From assembly GCF_026410195.1 (NCBI RefSeq), contig NZ_JAPMLM010000069.1, positions 124,001 to 188,000 on the forward strand: 64,000 nucleotides of DNA. Reading direction: 5' to 3'. The translations under genes and the position numbers were made by a program. This document shows, one piece after another, positions 8,748 through 17,798 of this stretch. The notes beneath the pieces are model-generated. The model was not told the origin of the DNA and did not search any database. It was given only the letters and a program-made list of their open reading frames with translations. The number at the start of each line of letters is the position of its first letter. The first letter of the stretch is position 1. This stretch comes from Xanthomarina sp. F2636L (GTDB lineage: Bacteria > Bacteroidota > Bacteroidia > Flavobacteriales > Flavobacteriaceae).

Positions 8748-9683
8748 TTAACAAAATTTCGCTTTAATTTTATCTACAATGGTTTCCGCTAATTTTTCTT
8801 TGCTTTCAATAGTCCAACCAGCAACATGAGGTGTTAAAATCACGTTTTCAGCTTGAATTAAATATTGGAAAGGCTCTGGCATCGTAGAGGTAAACATATC
8901 TTCAAAGGAGGCTTTTTCATATTCCAAAACATCTAATCCAGCACCTAAAATTTTTCCAGTTTTTAATGCGGTGACTAAGTCCTCTGTTACAATACTTTTT
9001 CCACGAGCCGTGTTAATAACCCAAAATGATTTTTTAAAAGCATGAATAAAACCATTATTAACCATATTGAGTGTTAATGAGGTTTGTGGTGTGTGTAAGC
9101 TAAGCACATCTGCTTTGTTTTGTAATTCCGCTAAAGATACTTGTATGGCATGTTTATCTCCCACATTATCTTTAATATCATAACACAAAACCGTTACATC
9201 AAAGCCTGAGAGTTTTTTGGCAAAAGCTTTTCCCATATTTCCGTAACCAATCAAGCCAATGGTTTTTCCATCTAATTCAATGCCTCTGTTGTCTTCGCGT
9301 AACCATTTGCCTTCTCGAACCTCTTGGTTGGCTTTATTAAGTTTATTGAATAACGATAGAAGCATGGCTAAGCTATGTTCGCCAACGGCATTTCTATTAC
9401 CTTCAGGAGCAGAGATTAAATAGATGTTTTTACTTTCGGCATAGGAACAATCTATATTTTCTAAACCAGCTCCAACTCGTCCAATAAACTTCAAGTTTTT
9501 TGCAGCATCTAAAAACGATTTGTCTATAGAAAACCGACTTCTAATTATGAGACCGTCATATTGAGCGATTTTAGCTTCAATTTCAGGTTTTGATGAGGTG
9601 TAATCTTCATCGTTTTGAAACCCTAAATTGGTTAATTGCTTTATTAATAATGGATGATTTGTGTCTAGATGGAGGACTTTCAT
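8748..9683 (-). CDS. D-isomer-specific 2-hydroxyacid dehydrogenase (phosphoglycerate dehydrogenase-like)
   Basis: An NAD-dependent dehydrogenase of 311 residues. The Rossmann motif GLIGYGNMGKAFAKKL sits near residue 140, the catalytic Arg lies in VINTARGKSIV, and the catalytic His is in LTPHVAGWT near the C terminus. It is the short form without a C-terminal ACT domain, so 3-phosphoglycerate (serine pathway) is plausible but other 2-hydroxyacids cannot be excluded. No serC or serB is next to it here, which weakens the serine-pathway call. It is only two bases downstream of mgtE on the same strand. Confidence 0.85.
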   Translation of the reverse strand: MKVLHLDTNHPLLIKQLTNLGFQNDEDYTSSKPEIEAKIAQYDGLIIRSRFSIDKSFLDAAKNLKFIGRVGAGLENIDCSYAESKNIYLISAPEGNRNAVGEHSLAMLLSLFNKLNKANQEVREGKWLREDNRGIELDGKTIGLIGYGNMGKAFAKKLSGFDVTVLCYDIKDNVGDKHAIQVSLAELQNKADVLSLHTPQTSLTLNMVNNGFIHAFKKSFWVINTARGKSIVTEDLVTALKTGKILGAGLDVLEYEKASFEDMFTSTMPEPFQYLIQAENVILTPHVAGWTIESKEKLAETIVDKIKAKFC

Positions 9684-9685
9684 AA

Positions 9686-11059
9686 TTAAAACCCTAAGAT
9701 CAGTTTTGCTATTAAAAAGTATGTTAGTATGCCAAAAACATCGTTGCTTGTGGTGATAAACGGGCCAGTAGCAACGGCAGGATCAATACCTCTTTTATCT
9801 AAGAAGATTGGAATAAATGTTCCAATTAAAGCAGCCATAATAATAACAGCTATCAATGCAATTGCTATGGTTATTGAGATAGTATAAGGGGTGCCAAATA
9901 CAAAATGAGTAATAATTATCCCAATTAAAGCAATGGCAAAACCATTAACTAATCCCAATAAAAATTCTTTAAAAAGGCGTTTTATTATATTCCCATCTAC
10001 ATTGTCGTTAGCTAAACCTTGAACTACAATGGCTGAAGATTGTACACCTACATTTCCGGCAGTGGCCTGTATTAAAGGCACAAAACTTAAAAGCACGATA
10101 AAACTTCCCATACTTTCATTAAAATACTCAATAATACTTGCAGCACCTAAACCTCCAAACATTCCAATTAACAGCCAAGGCAATCTTGCCATAGTTAATT
10201 TCCAGATGCTATCATCTGCTTCTACACCTTTGGAAATACCTGCTGCCATTTGATAATCTTTGTCGGCTTCTTCTCTAATAACATCTACAATATCATCGAT
10301 AGTAATTCTACCTAGAAGTACCATGTTTTCATCAACCACTGGAATGGCTTCCAAATCATATTTTTGCATAATTCTAGCGACTTCCTCGGAGTCTTCATCT
10401 ACTTTTACATAGTCGACGCTAGTAATATAAATATCTGAAATTTTTTGATCGCTTTTAGCAACAATTAAATCTTTTAAAGATAAGCGACCAATTAGTTTGT
10501 TTTGTTTGTTTACCACATAAATGGAGTGGACTCTTCTAACATCTTTAGCCTGACCTCTAATTCTACGTAAACAACCAGCAACGGTCCATGTTTCATAAAC
10601 CTTTACGAGTTCTTTAGCCATAAGTCCACCTGCAGTGTCTTCGTCGTAGGCTAAAAGTTCTGTGATTTCTGCTTTGTGTTCTTGATCTTCAATTTGAGAG
10701 ATAACTTCTGCTTGACGTTCTTCAGGAAGTTCGGCAATAATGTCTGCAGCATCATCAGTGTCCAGTTCTTCAATTTCTTCTGCAATTTCTTTAGCCGATA
10801 GGTTTCTAAGAACTTTTTCTCGATTGTCTTCATCGAGTTCCATTAATACGTACGAAGTAGTTTCAGAATCTAAAAGTTTGATAACATACATGGCCTCTTC
10901 TAGGTTGACTTCATCTAAAATTTCGGCAATATCAGCGTAATGAAACTCATTTAATAACAGGTGGAGCTCCTTATCGTTTTTTGTTTCGATAAGTTGTTCT
11001 ACTTGTTCTATAAGTTCATCCGTTAATTCAAATTGTATGTTTTCTTTTTCTTCAGACAT
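9686..11059 (-). CDS. mgtE: Magnesium transporter MgtE
   Basis: A homodimeric Mg2+ channel gated by cytoplasmic Mg2+. The 457-residue protein has the N-terminal superhelical domain (residues about 15-140, with LDTDDAADIIAELPEERQ), two CBS domains (about 145-260), the plug helix and a C-terminal block of five membrane helices ending in GPFITTSNDVFGILTYFLIA, the conserved pore-forming part. I chose the ATG at 11059 (MSEEKENIQFEL), because an in-frame ATG 36 bases further upstream adds a 12-residue stretch (MSFRQSQKTINL) that does not look like the family N terminus. It follows rsmA on the same strand. Confidence 0.93.
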   Translation of the reverse strand: MSEEKENIQFELTDELIEQVEQLIETKNDKELHLLLNEFHYADIAEILDEVNLEEAMYVIKLLDSETTSYVLMELDEDNREKVLRNLSAKEIAEEIEELDTDDAADIIAELPEERQAEVISQIEDQEHKAEITELLAYDEDTAGGLMAKELVKVYETWTVAGCLRRIRGQAKDVRRVHSIYVVNKQNKLIGRLSLKDLIVAKSDQKISDIYITSVDYVKVDEDSEEVARIMQKYDLEAIPVVDENMVLLGRITIDDIVDVIREEADKDYQMAAGISKGVEADDSIWKLTMARLPWLLIGMFGGLGAASIIEYFNESMGSFIVLLSFVPLIQATAGNVGVQSSAIVVQGLANDNVDGNIIKRLFKEFLLGLVNGFAIALIGIIITHFVFGTPYTISITIAIALIAVIIMAALIGTFIPIFLDKRGIDPAVATGPFITTSNDVFGILTYFLIAKLILGF

Positions 11060-11100
11060 GAGATTTATCGTCTTTTGACTCTGTCGAAACGACAAAGGTT

Positions 11101-11892
11101 TTATTCGTTAATATCATTCTCAATCAATTGTGTAAGTTCTATAAACTCTTGTACAGCTAATTGTTCTGGACGTTTGTCAAAGATACTGTTTGCTTTTAGA
11201 ATATCGGATAAATTGAAAGATTTTAAGCTGTTACGCAGTGTTTTTCTGCGTTGTTGAAATCCAGTTTTTACCACTTTAAAAAGTAAGGCTTCATTGCATG
11301 CAAGCGTATAGTTTTCTTTTCGTTTTAACAATAGTACTCCAGAATCTACTTTTGGTGGCGGGTTAAAAACGTTAGGTGGAACTGTAAATAAATATTCAGC
11401 ATCGTAAAAAGCTTGTGTTAATACAGATAGAATTCCATATACTTTACTGCCTTCTTTCGAACAAATACGTTGTGCAACTTCTTTTTGAAACATCCCTGAA
11501 AATTCTGGGATTTGATCTCGCATCTCTAAAGTTTTAAATAGAATTTGTGTAGAGATGTTATAAGGGAAGTTACCAATTATAGCAAAGGGTTGGTTGTTGA
11601 AAACCAGATTTAAATCGTATTTTAAAAAGTCTTGCTCTATAACCCGATCGGCTAAATTTAAATAGTTGTTTTTAAGATAGGCTACAGACTCTGAGTCTAT
11701 CTCTATAACATGTGTTATTGTGTCTTTTTTAAGGAGGTATTTTGTTAAAACGCCCATTCCTGGTCCAATTTCTAGCACGTGTTTATAACCTTTAAACGAT
11801 AAAGTGTTTGCTATTTTTTCGGCAATGGATTCATCATTTAAAAAATGCTGTCCTAAATATTTTTTTGCTTTTACTTGATGGTCTTTAGACAC
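11101..11892 (-). CDS. rsmA: 16S rRNA (adenine1518-N6/adenine1519-N6)-dimethyltransferase
   Basis: RsmA/KsgA dimethylates two adjacent adenosines in the helix-45 loop of 16S rRNA during 30S maturation; its loss confers kasugamycin resistance. The 263-residue protein opens with the classical [13 protein letters not shown], followed by the SAM-binding [16 protein letters not shown], the acidic [12 protein letters not shown], and the catalytic NFPYNIS tetrad region. The C-terminal [12 protein letters not shown] helix is also typical. It lies 42 bases upstream of mgtE, probably in one transcript with the DUF4286 gene. Confidence 0.96.
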   Translation of the reverse strand: MSKDHQVKAKKYLGQHFLNDESIAEKIANTLSFKGYKHVLEIGPGMGVLTKYLLKKDTITHVIEIDSESVAYLKNNYLNLADRVIEQDFLKYDLNLVFNNQPFAIIGNFPYNISTQILFKTLEMRDQIPEFSGMFQKEVAQRICSKEGSKVYGILSVLTQAFYDAEYLFTVPPNVFNPPPKVDSGVLLLKRKENYTLACNEALLFKVVKTGFQQRRKTLRNSLKSFNLSDILKANSIFDKRPEQLAVQEFIELTQLIENDINE

Positions 11893-11909
11893 AATAATTT
11901 TTTTTATAA

Positions 11910-12233
11910 TTAGTTAAAAGTAACTGAATATTCGTCAACAATCTCCAATTCAGTTCTAAAAGCCAGCATTTTATCAGAAAAACGCTTTAAACCATCTTGT
12001 CTTAAAATATCTGCATGATGCATATAATAAGCTTCTAAATGGTCTCTAGATTTAGCTCTGTATTGAATGGAATAGGTAAATCCTTCAATTTTATCTTCTA
12101 CTAAAACACGGGTTAATTTTGCTTCAGTAAATTTTCCAGTGGCTAATACTTGCGGTATGTGTTCTTTAATCCAAGTAAGCCATTCGTCATGAATGCTTTC
12201 TTCTAAGTTAACTGTAACGTTGTATATAATCAT
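11910..12233 (-). CDS. DUF4286 family protein
   Basis: A 107-residue protein beginning [19 protein letters not shown], the signature of DUF4286, with a predicted ferredoxin-like/dimeric alpha-beta-barrel fold ([17 protein letters not shown]). It has no signal peptide and no described function. It sits 17 bases upstream of rsmA, an association I recognise as common in Flavobacteriaceae, which hints at co-expression rather than a shared pathway. Confidence 0.85.
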   Translation of the reverse strand: MIIYNVTVNLEESIHDEWLTWIKEHIPQVLATGKFTEAKLTRVLVEDKIEGFTYSIQYRAKSRDHLEAYYMHHADILRQDGLKRFSDKMLAFRTELEIVDEYSVTFN

Positions 12234-12250
12234 GTCTTAAGTTATAAATA

Positions 12251-12763
12251 TCATAAATCCTTTGCAAATAACAGAAGTTCTTCTTCATCTTCAAAAGGTT
12301 TTACCGTTTTTTCAAAAGATAAACCTAACTTCTCCAATAGTTTTATTGAATTTGTATTGGATGGTAAGGTTATAGCTAAAACTTTATCTAAATTAAATAT
12401 CTCTTTGGCTAGTTTTAAAATCGCTTCAGAGGCTTCAAAGCCGAAGCCTTTGCCTTCGTATTCTGGCAACATGGCAAACCCAATATCTACGTTGTCCAGT
12501 CGCTCTCTTTTTACTAAACCACAGGTTCCAATTGGTTTACCTTTTTCTTCTTTAAGCTGAAGTTTATAAAAGCCAAAACCAAACTCTTCGTAGCTTTTAA
12601 TTGTACCTTCTTTTAAATATGTTTTGGCGTCATCAACTGTTTTTAAATTCCTATCACCTATGTATTTAATCCAATTTGGAGAATTTGACAATTCTAAGAA
12701 AAACGGAGCATCATATAATGTCAATTTTGAAATAATTAATCTGTTGGTTTCAGCTACCATCAT
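12251..12763 (-). CDS. GNAT-family N-acetyltransferase, RimJ/RimL-like
   Basis: A 170-residue protein of the RimJ/RimL (Acetyltransf_3) branch: TNRLIISKLTLYDAPFFLEL at the start, then GTCGLVKRERLDNVDIGFAM and the acetyl-CoA-binding GKGFGFEASEAILKLA, then LPSNTNSIKLLEKLGL. RimL-type enzymes acetylate ribosomal-protein N termini, but most such small paralogues act on unknown or small-molecule substrates. The start may be the second Met (12760). It is 17 bases upstream of the DUF4286 gene on the same strand. Confidence 0.85.
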   Translation of the reverse strand: MMVAETNRLIISKLTLYDAPFFLELSNSPNWIKYIGDRNLKTVDDAKTYLKEGTIKSYEEFGFGFYKLQLKEEKGKPIGTCGLVKRERLDNVDIGFAMLPEYEGKGFGFEASEAILKLAKEIFNLDKVLAITLPSNTNSIKLLEKLGLSFEKTVKPFEDEEELLLFAKDL

Positions 12764-12816
12764 ATGATGTTTTTAGATGAATGTTAAGAATAACTAACTT
12801 ATAGTCCTAAATGAAA

Positions 12817-14592
12817 TTAATTAATAGCATCGCCACGAAGCGACCTAAATCTATTTCTGGCTTCTACAAAATAGATGCTATCTTGGTAATTAAAGATGAT
12901 TTTCTCGTAAAGTTCTTTGGCTTTTTCAGGCTGATTTAATTGGTATTTATATAATTCAGCCAAATGGAAATAGGCATCGTCTGCCAGAATTTCATCACTA
13001 AAATGAGTGATAATGGATTGATAATTTGCTTCAGCTTTATGGTATTCCTGTTTTTTTTCGAATAATTGCGCTTGTTTGAATAATGCTTGATCTTCGATAG
13101 TTTTACCTTTGTGCTCTTTTAGAATTTTATCTAAAAGAGAAATGGCAGCATCTGGCTTATTTTGAAAATCCATTAAATCTGCTTTGGCATATAATTTTAA
13201 AGCTGATTGTGTAGAGTCTTCATATTTATTGTCTGTAATAAGCAACATGAGATCTAACGCATCATTAGCAATTAATTGCGAGGTAGAAGATTTTAAGATT
13301 TTAAGCTGCGATTCTGCCCATTTAAAATCGCCTTTGTAATAACTGGTTTTTGCAACTTTAAAACGTGCTTCTTGAGCCAAAGTGCTATTTTTTAAATTGC
13401 GTTGTATTTGTGTATAATAAATTAGGGCTTCATTAAATTTCTCTTGTAAAACTAGTATGTCGCCTAATTCCATTTTTACTCCTGCTTCTTGAAAGGAATT
13501 GAGAGGCAATTCTAAACTTTGTTTTAAAAAAGTGACTGCATCTGTTGGGTTGTGCTTATAAAAAGCTAAAAAATGTGCATAAGAAATTTGTATAGACAGG
13601 GTTTGCGTGTGTTTACCATAGGTGTTAAAAATGATGTCATATTCATTTAAAATATCTTTGTATTCGGCTTTGGTAGCTATTCGCGTTTTTATGTTTATTA
13701 AGTGGTAATAGGCTTTAAGTTTGGTGTCTAAATCCTGAGCTGTTTCTGTGAGATATGCAAAAATATTTAAAGCTGTTTGATATTCCTTGTCTGCAGAAGC
13801 AATAAGTGCCAACTCTTCAATTCTGTCTAAGGATTCTGGTTGTCTAAAGAAAATAGCCTTTTCTTGAGTAAAAGCTCTGTTGTAATCTTTTTGCTGAACA
13901 AAAAGCCAACTTAACATTTCGTTCCAAAGTAAATTTTGATCTGTTTGAATTTTCTTAAGAAGAATGCGTTTTAGTAATATATTGTTTTCGTTATCGCTAT
14001 TTTCGCTTATAAATTCGCTAAAAGCACGTTTAATCGTGTTGATATATGTATCGTTAAGCTCTACAAAATTTAAATAACTTTCAAACATTTTTTCCACATT
14101 GCCCTGTTCTCCATAAATACGTGCTAATTGCACATTGAAATTTAAATCTGGTTTTAAAAGCATGGCCTTCTCGTATGCCGTAATAGCTTGATCCAACAGA
14201 GATCTGTCTTCAAATGTTTTTCCTATTATAAAAACAAAATTCGGATTTTGATCTATGGTTGCTAAAGCATTTTCGTATTGTTTTTCAGCTTCAATAATAT
14301 TGTTTTGTAACTGATAGTTGTAACCCAATTCAATAAGTAATGGAGGATAATTTAGTTTTGAAATCTGATTTAATAATAAGGATTCAGCATCTTGGTATTT
14401 TTCTAATTGCTGAAGAGATTTTACTAACTGAAGAAGATAAGAGTTGTTATTTGGAGATTTATCATACAATCTCTGATAAGACAATGAAGCTTTCTCGAAA
14501 TCACCATTTTTATAGTACTCGGCTGCAACAATATCTTCTTGCGAAAACATGTTAATACAGCATAAAAAACTTAAAATGAATAGAAACCTCAT
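12817..14592 (-). CDS. Exported tetratricopeptide-repeat protein
   Basis: A 591-residue protein with a signal peptide (FLFILSFLCCINMFSQ) followed by a nearly continuous array of TPR motifs, for example AAEYYKNGDFEKASLSYQRL near the start and YHKAEANYQSIITHFSDEIL and KAKELYEKIIFNYQDSIY at the end. The protein should be periplasmic or outer-membrane associated. The C-terminal repeats resemble YbgF/BamD-like TPRs, but no lipobox or other domain is present. It is widespread in Flavobacteriaceae; function is not established. It ends the run, with the GNAT gene 53 bases downstream. Confidence 0.8.
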   Translation of the reverse strand: MRFLFILSFLCCINMFSQEDIVAAEYYKNGDFEKASLSYQRLYDKSPNNNSYLLQLVKSLQQLEKYQDAESLLLNQISKLNYPPLLIELGYNYQLQNNIIEAEKQYENALATIDQNPNFVFIIGKTFEDRSLLDQAITAYEKAMLLKPDLNFNVQLARIYGEQGNVEKMFESYLNFVELNDTYINTIKRAFSEFISENSDNENNILLKRILLKKIQTDQNLLWNEMLSWLFVQQKDYNRAFTQEKAIFFRQPESLDRIEELALIASADKEYQTALNIFAYLTETAQDLDTKLKAYYHLINIKTRIATKAEYKDILNEYDIIFNTYGKHTQTLSIQISYAHFLAFYKHNPTDAVTFLKQSLELPLNSFQEAGVKMELGDILVLQEKFNEALIYYTQIQRNLKNSTLAQEARFKVAKTSYYKGDFKWAESQLKILKSSTSQLIANDALDLMLLITDNKYEDSTQSALKLYAKADLMDFQNKPDAAISLLDKILKEHKGKTIEDQALFKQAQLFEKKQEYHKAEANYQSIITHFSDEILADDAYFHLAELYKYQLNQPEKAKELYEKIIFNYQDSIYFVEARNRFRSLRGDAIN

Positions 14593-14710
14593 GGCATTAC
14601 TTTGTGTAAATATAACAAATGTGATTTTTAGATTTTGTATGAATCTTGATTTTTAAGAATGATTTAGGATAGATTGAAGAAAGTTTCCGGTTTTCACTAA
14701 ATATATAACA

Positions 14711-14742
14711 TAAAAAAATGCCTGAAGAATCTCCAGGCATTT
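14711..14742 (-). terminator. Terminator downstream of the 41-residue small ORF
   Basis: AAATGCCTG (14716-14724) pairs with CAGGCATTT (14734-14742) around a 9-base loop; on the minus strand the stem is followed by a T tract. It lies about 90 bases after the small ORF stop. Confidence 0.8.
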
Positions 14743-14829
14743 AACCAACCAAAATAAATGTGCTATTAATCTTGTATACTTTACATGATTCAATTACTCG
14801 ATTGGGGCAATTATTAATTACCAAATCAA

Positions 14830-14955
14830 TTATTTAGTGGCAGCAGCAGTTAATGTGTTATTTTCGGATTTTGGAATATGAAAATCTGAAAACAAAACTT
14901 TACTTGCTAAAACAACTAAGGCAATGAGTAGAAAAATACGAACAACATTTTTCAT
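14830..14955 (-). CDS. Small hydrophobic protein, 41 residues, unknown
   Basis: ATG at 14955 to TAA at 14830 encodes a 41-residue peptide beginning MKNVVRIFLLIALVVLASK and ending with a polar tail (KSENNTLTAAATK). It looks like a single-pass membrane peptide or an exported peptide with an N-terminal signal anchor. Support for a real gene: it has its own strong downstream terminator (14711-14742), and the serS terminator (15017-15060) separates it from serS, so it forms its own transcription unit. The coding region is too short for codon statistics. No homologue is recognised; I infer a real small gene with moderate confidence. Confidence 0.5.
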   Translation of the reverse strand: MKNVVRIFLLIALVVLASKVLFSDFHIPKSENNTLTAAATK

Positions 14956-15015
14956 TATAAGTAGGTTTTTTTATTTGGGACTACTAACATGAAAAAAAAT
15001 AATTAATAAACAAAG

Positions 15016-15060
15016 AAAAACGCTAAAAAATCGTTGAATAACGTTATTTTTTAGCGTTTT
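15016..15060 (-). terminator. serS terminator
   Basis: AAAACGCTAAAAAAT (15017-15031) is a perfect 15-base inverted partner of ATTTTTTAGCGTTTT (15046-15060), 30 bases past the serS stop on the minus strand. Confidence 0.8.
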
Positions 15061-15089
15061 ATCGATAAAAAAAGAATAATCCTACAATA

Positions 15090-16361
15090 TTAATCAATTA
15101 TTTTAAAGCCAGTATAGGGTACTAAAACGTCAGGAATTTCAATACCATCTTTGGTTTGGTAATTTTCTAAAATACCTGCAAGAACTCTTGGCAAGGCTAG
15201 AGAACTTCCATTTAAAGTATGAGCCAATTCGTTTTTACCTTCATTATTTTTAAATCGAAGCTTGAGTCTGTTAGCTTGAAAAGTTTCAAAATTAGAAACA
15301 GATGAAATTTCCAACCATCTGTCTTGTGCTGTTGAAAACACTTCGAAATCGAAGGTTAGGGCAGAAGTAAAACCTACATCTCCACCACAAAGTCTTAAAA
15401 TTCTGTATGGTAATTTTAATTCTTTTAATATGGTTTTTACATGTTCTACCATGTCATCTAAAGCTTCATAAGAACGGTCTGGATGTTCCACACGTAAAAT
15501 TTCAACCTTATCAAATTGGTGCAATCTGTTTAAACCTCTTACATGAGCGCCATAACTTCCAGCTTCACGTCTAAAACAAGGGGTGTAACCAGTAATTCCT
15601 ATTGGTAAATCGGATTCATTTAAAATAACATCTCTAAAAATATTCGTTCCTGGAACTTCAGCCGTTGGAATCAAGTATAAGTTATCTTCAGTAACATGAT
15701 ACATTTGGCCTTCCTTGTCAGGAAGTTGCCCAGTACCAAAGCCAGAAGCTTCGTTTACTAAAAGAGGTAATTGATACTCTGTATAACCTGCAGCTGTATT
15801 TTTATCAAGAAAATATGCAATTAAAGCTCGTTGTAACTTGGCTCCTTTACCTTTGTAAACAGGAAATCCTGCTCCAGTTATTTTGTTACCAAGTTCAAAA
15901 TCTATGATGTCGTATTTTTTAGCCAATTCCCAATGTGGAAGTGCCTCTTTGTGTAGTGTAGGGATAGTCCCTTCACTAAAAACAATTTCATTGTCGTCTT
16001 CTGTACTTCCTTTTGGAACAGAAGCATGTGGCACATTTGGAATCTTATATAGCAACTGGTTTAAAGCTTCAACTTTTTCGTTAAGTGTTTCAGTTAAGGT
16101 TTTAGTTGCTTCTTTAAGTTCAATAGTTTTTTCTTTTAAAACATTGGCTTCAGCAGCTTTTCCGGATTTAAACAAGTTGCCAATCTCTTTAGATAAGGTA
16201 TTGGATTCTGCCAATGTGTTGTCTAAAAGTGTTTGTGTTTGACGTCTGTCTTCATCTAAAGAAATAACCTCATCAATCATTTTTGTAGCATCTAGATTTC
16301 TAACAGCTAATCTTTTGATAACGTCTTCCTTGTTTTCTCTAATAAAAGGTACTTGTAACAT
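15090..16361 (-). CDS. serS: Serine--tRNA ligase
   Basis: It charges tRNA-Ser with serine in the cytoplasm. The 423-residue protein has the N-terminal antiparallel coiled-coil arm (about residues 25-105) that contacts the tRNA long variable arm. The class II core follows, with motif 2 (TPCFRREAGSYGAHVRGLNR) and motif 3 (LNGSSLALPRVLAGILENYQ) both intact. Start MLQVPFIRENKEDVIKRLA is the usual Bacteroidota N terminus. Stand-alone gene with its own terminator. Confidence 0.97.
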   Translation of the reverse strand: MLQVPFIRENKEDVIKRLAVRNLDATKMIDEVISLDEDRRQTQTLLDNTLAESNTLSKEIGNLFKSGKAAEANVLKEKTIELKEATKTLTETLNEKVEALNQLLYKIPNVPHASVPKGSTEDDNEIVFSEGTIPTLHKEALPHWELAKKYDIIDFELGNKITGAGFPVYKGKGAKLQRALIAYFLDKNTAAGYTEYQLPLLVNEASGFGTGQLPDKEGQMYHVTEDNLYLIPTAEVPGTNIFRDVILNESDLPIGITGYTPCFRREAGSYGAHVRGLNRLHQFDKVEILRVEHPDRSYEALDDMVEHVKTILKELKLPYRILRLCGGDVGFTSALTFDFEVFSTAQDRWLEISSVSNFETFQANRLKLRFKNNEGKNELAHTLNGSSLALPRVLAGILENYQTKDGIEIPDVLVPYTGFKIID

Positions 16362-16381
16362 GTTTTATGAAATTTAAGCAA

Positions 16382-16389
16382 CAAATTTA
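16382..16389 (-). promoter_or_regulatory. Candidate -7 element for serS
   Basis: Minus-strand TAAATTTG fits TAnnTTTG and lies 20 bases before the serS start. No good -33 box is seen. Confidence 0.3.
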
Positions 16390-16484
16390 AGGAATTGCCA
16401 AGAGATTTAATCCTACTTAGTAAGTTTAATTGCTAGATGTTTTTGTGGGAAGAATTATAAACACTTTTGTAATATTTTGTGTGT

Positions 16485-17798
16485 TTATTTAGAGGGTAAA
16501 ATCCAATCGCAGTGTTTAAAAGTATTCCATTTTACTTTAGTTAAATCTATATCTGGATCTATAAGTTGTTTATAAGGAGAACCATTGATACTAATTTTAC
16601 AATCCACATAAACAGAAATATCGTCTTCTCCTTTTTTTGCATAGATATCTTTTAAGCGTTGCGAAAACTGCCAAATAACATCTGGCTTAGTGGAAACTAA
16701 ATGAATCTGCTTATTGCTTAAATAATCGGTTAATTTAATATTGGTAGGTTTTTGAGTTCTGTTATTAACAACTCTAAAGACAGAAAAACCTTGTTTGGAG
16801 CGCAGCATCATTCGCCAGGACAGCCTATGGCCTTCTTCGGTCCAAAGTACATGGTCTTTTATAAAATGTTGTCTTAAAGGAAGTGCAATTTGGATAGTAA
16901 AATAAATGGCACCTACGGTTATTAATAGATTTCTATATGAAGGAATTATAATTTTATTTTCACTGTAAAAAGGTTTCTTTTTTAAAAAGAGCTGATGAAT
17001 AGTTTTTGGTTCGAAAAAGAAAAGTGCAAATGCCAAGGATAGATATGGAAAGATGCCCACCTGAAACACAAAAGAATTAAATAAATGAAAAAATATAGAT
17101 GCAAAAAACGCCCATTTTCTAGTAGGTTTATAAAGTAACAATGGAATAATTAATCCATCGAATAAAATACCACCATAGGCCAAAAAGTAATGCATCCATT
17201 TTTGTTGAAGTAAGTCGCCTACAAGAAAGTAATGTTGTTTGCTTTTCATTAAAATTTCAATGAAGGTGGTGTCTAACCAATCTGGGTATATCTTGGCAAT
17301 GGCTCCATAGGAGTAGACAATAAGCATTTGAAAAATAAAAACGAGACGACACCAATTTGGCATGGATATGTTTTTGATGTCTGGGTTGTTTCTAGCGTCT
17401 AAAGAATAATACCTATTTGCTGGTTGAAAAACCATAATGGCACTAAGCAAAATCAATAAATAATAATGATTATTATAAGATGCTTTTTGCATAAAGTAGG
17501 TGCCAGCCCACAGAATGGTAAACATGATGGTACTAAAGCGATATTTATACCCAACCATGATGAACAAACCAAAAATCCCCATGACCAAGTAATAAAGGTA
17601 CATCAGGTTACCTGGTAGAGGCTGCAACCACTCAAAACCTATAAACGAAAACGTAAATTCTGGATCGATAAGGGTTCTTTTAATCCAACCCGTAAAAATA
17701 GCTCCAACAGATTCTAAAAAACATAAGAGACCAAAAATAATTCTGAAAACTATTAAAGAACTATTGTCTATATGTTTAAAGAGAAAGTTATTTAGCAT
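16485..17798 (-). CDS. HTTM-domain membrane protein (vitamin K-dependent gamma-carboxylase-like)
   Basis: A 437-residue integral membrane protein with several hydrophobic helices in the first ~300 residues and a soluble C-terminal part. The opening IDNSSLIVFRIIFGLLCFLE, the central MPNWCRLVFIFQMLIVYSYG and the LRQHFIKDHVLWTEEGHRLS followed by WRMMLR segment are hallmarks of the HTTM/VKG_Carbox family. In animals the family carboxylates Glu residues; bacterial members have no proven reaction. The gene overlaps ribF by 11 bases, so the two are probably co-transcribed and coupled, although a functional link is not obvious. Confidence 0.85.
   Translation of the reverse strand: MLNNFLFKHIDNSSLIVFRIIFGLLCFLESVGAIFTGWIKRTLIDPEFTFSFIGFEWLQPLPGNLMYLYYLVMGIFGLFIMVGYKYRFSTIMFTILWAGTYFMQKASYNNHYYLLILLSAIMVFQPANRYYSLDARNNPDIKNISMPNWCRLVFIFQMLIVYSYGAIAKIYPDWLDTTFIEILMKSKQHYFLVGDLLQQKWMHYFLAYGGILFDGLIIPLLLYKPTRKWAFFASIFFHLFNSFVFQVGIFPYLSLAFALFFFEPKTIHQLFLKKKPFYSENKIIIPSYRNLLITVGAIYFTIQIALPLRQHFIKDHVLWTEEGHRLSWRMMLRSKQGFSVFRVVNNRTQKPTNIKLTDYLSNKQIHLVSTKPDVIWQFSQRLKDIYAKKGEDDISVYVDCKISINGSPYKQLIDPDIDLTKVKWNTFKHCDWILPSK

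Noticed and set aside
11060-11095. Upstream ATG of mgtE
   Set aside because: It adds twelve residues unlike any MgtE N terminus; the ATG at 11059 gives the family start.
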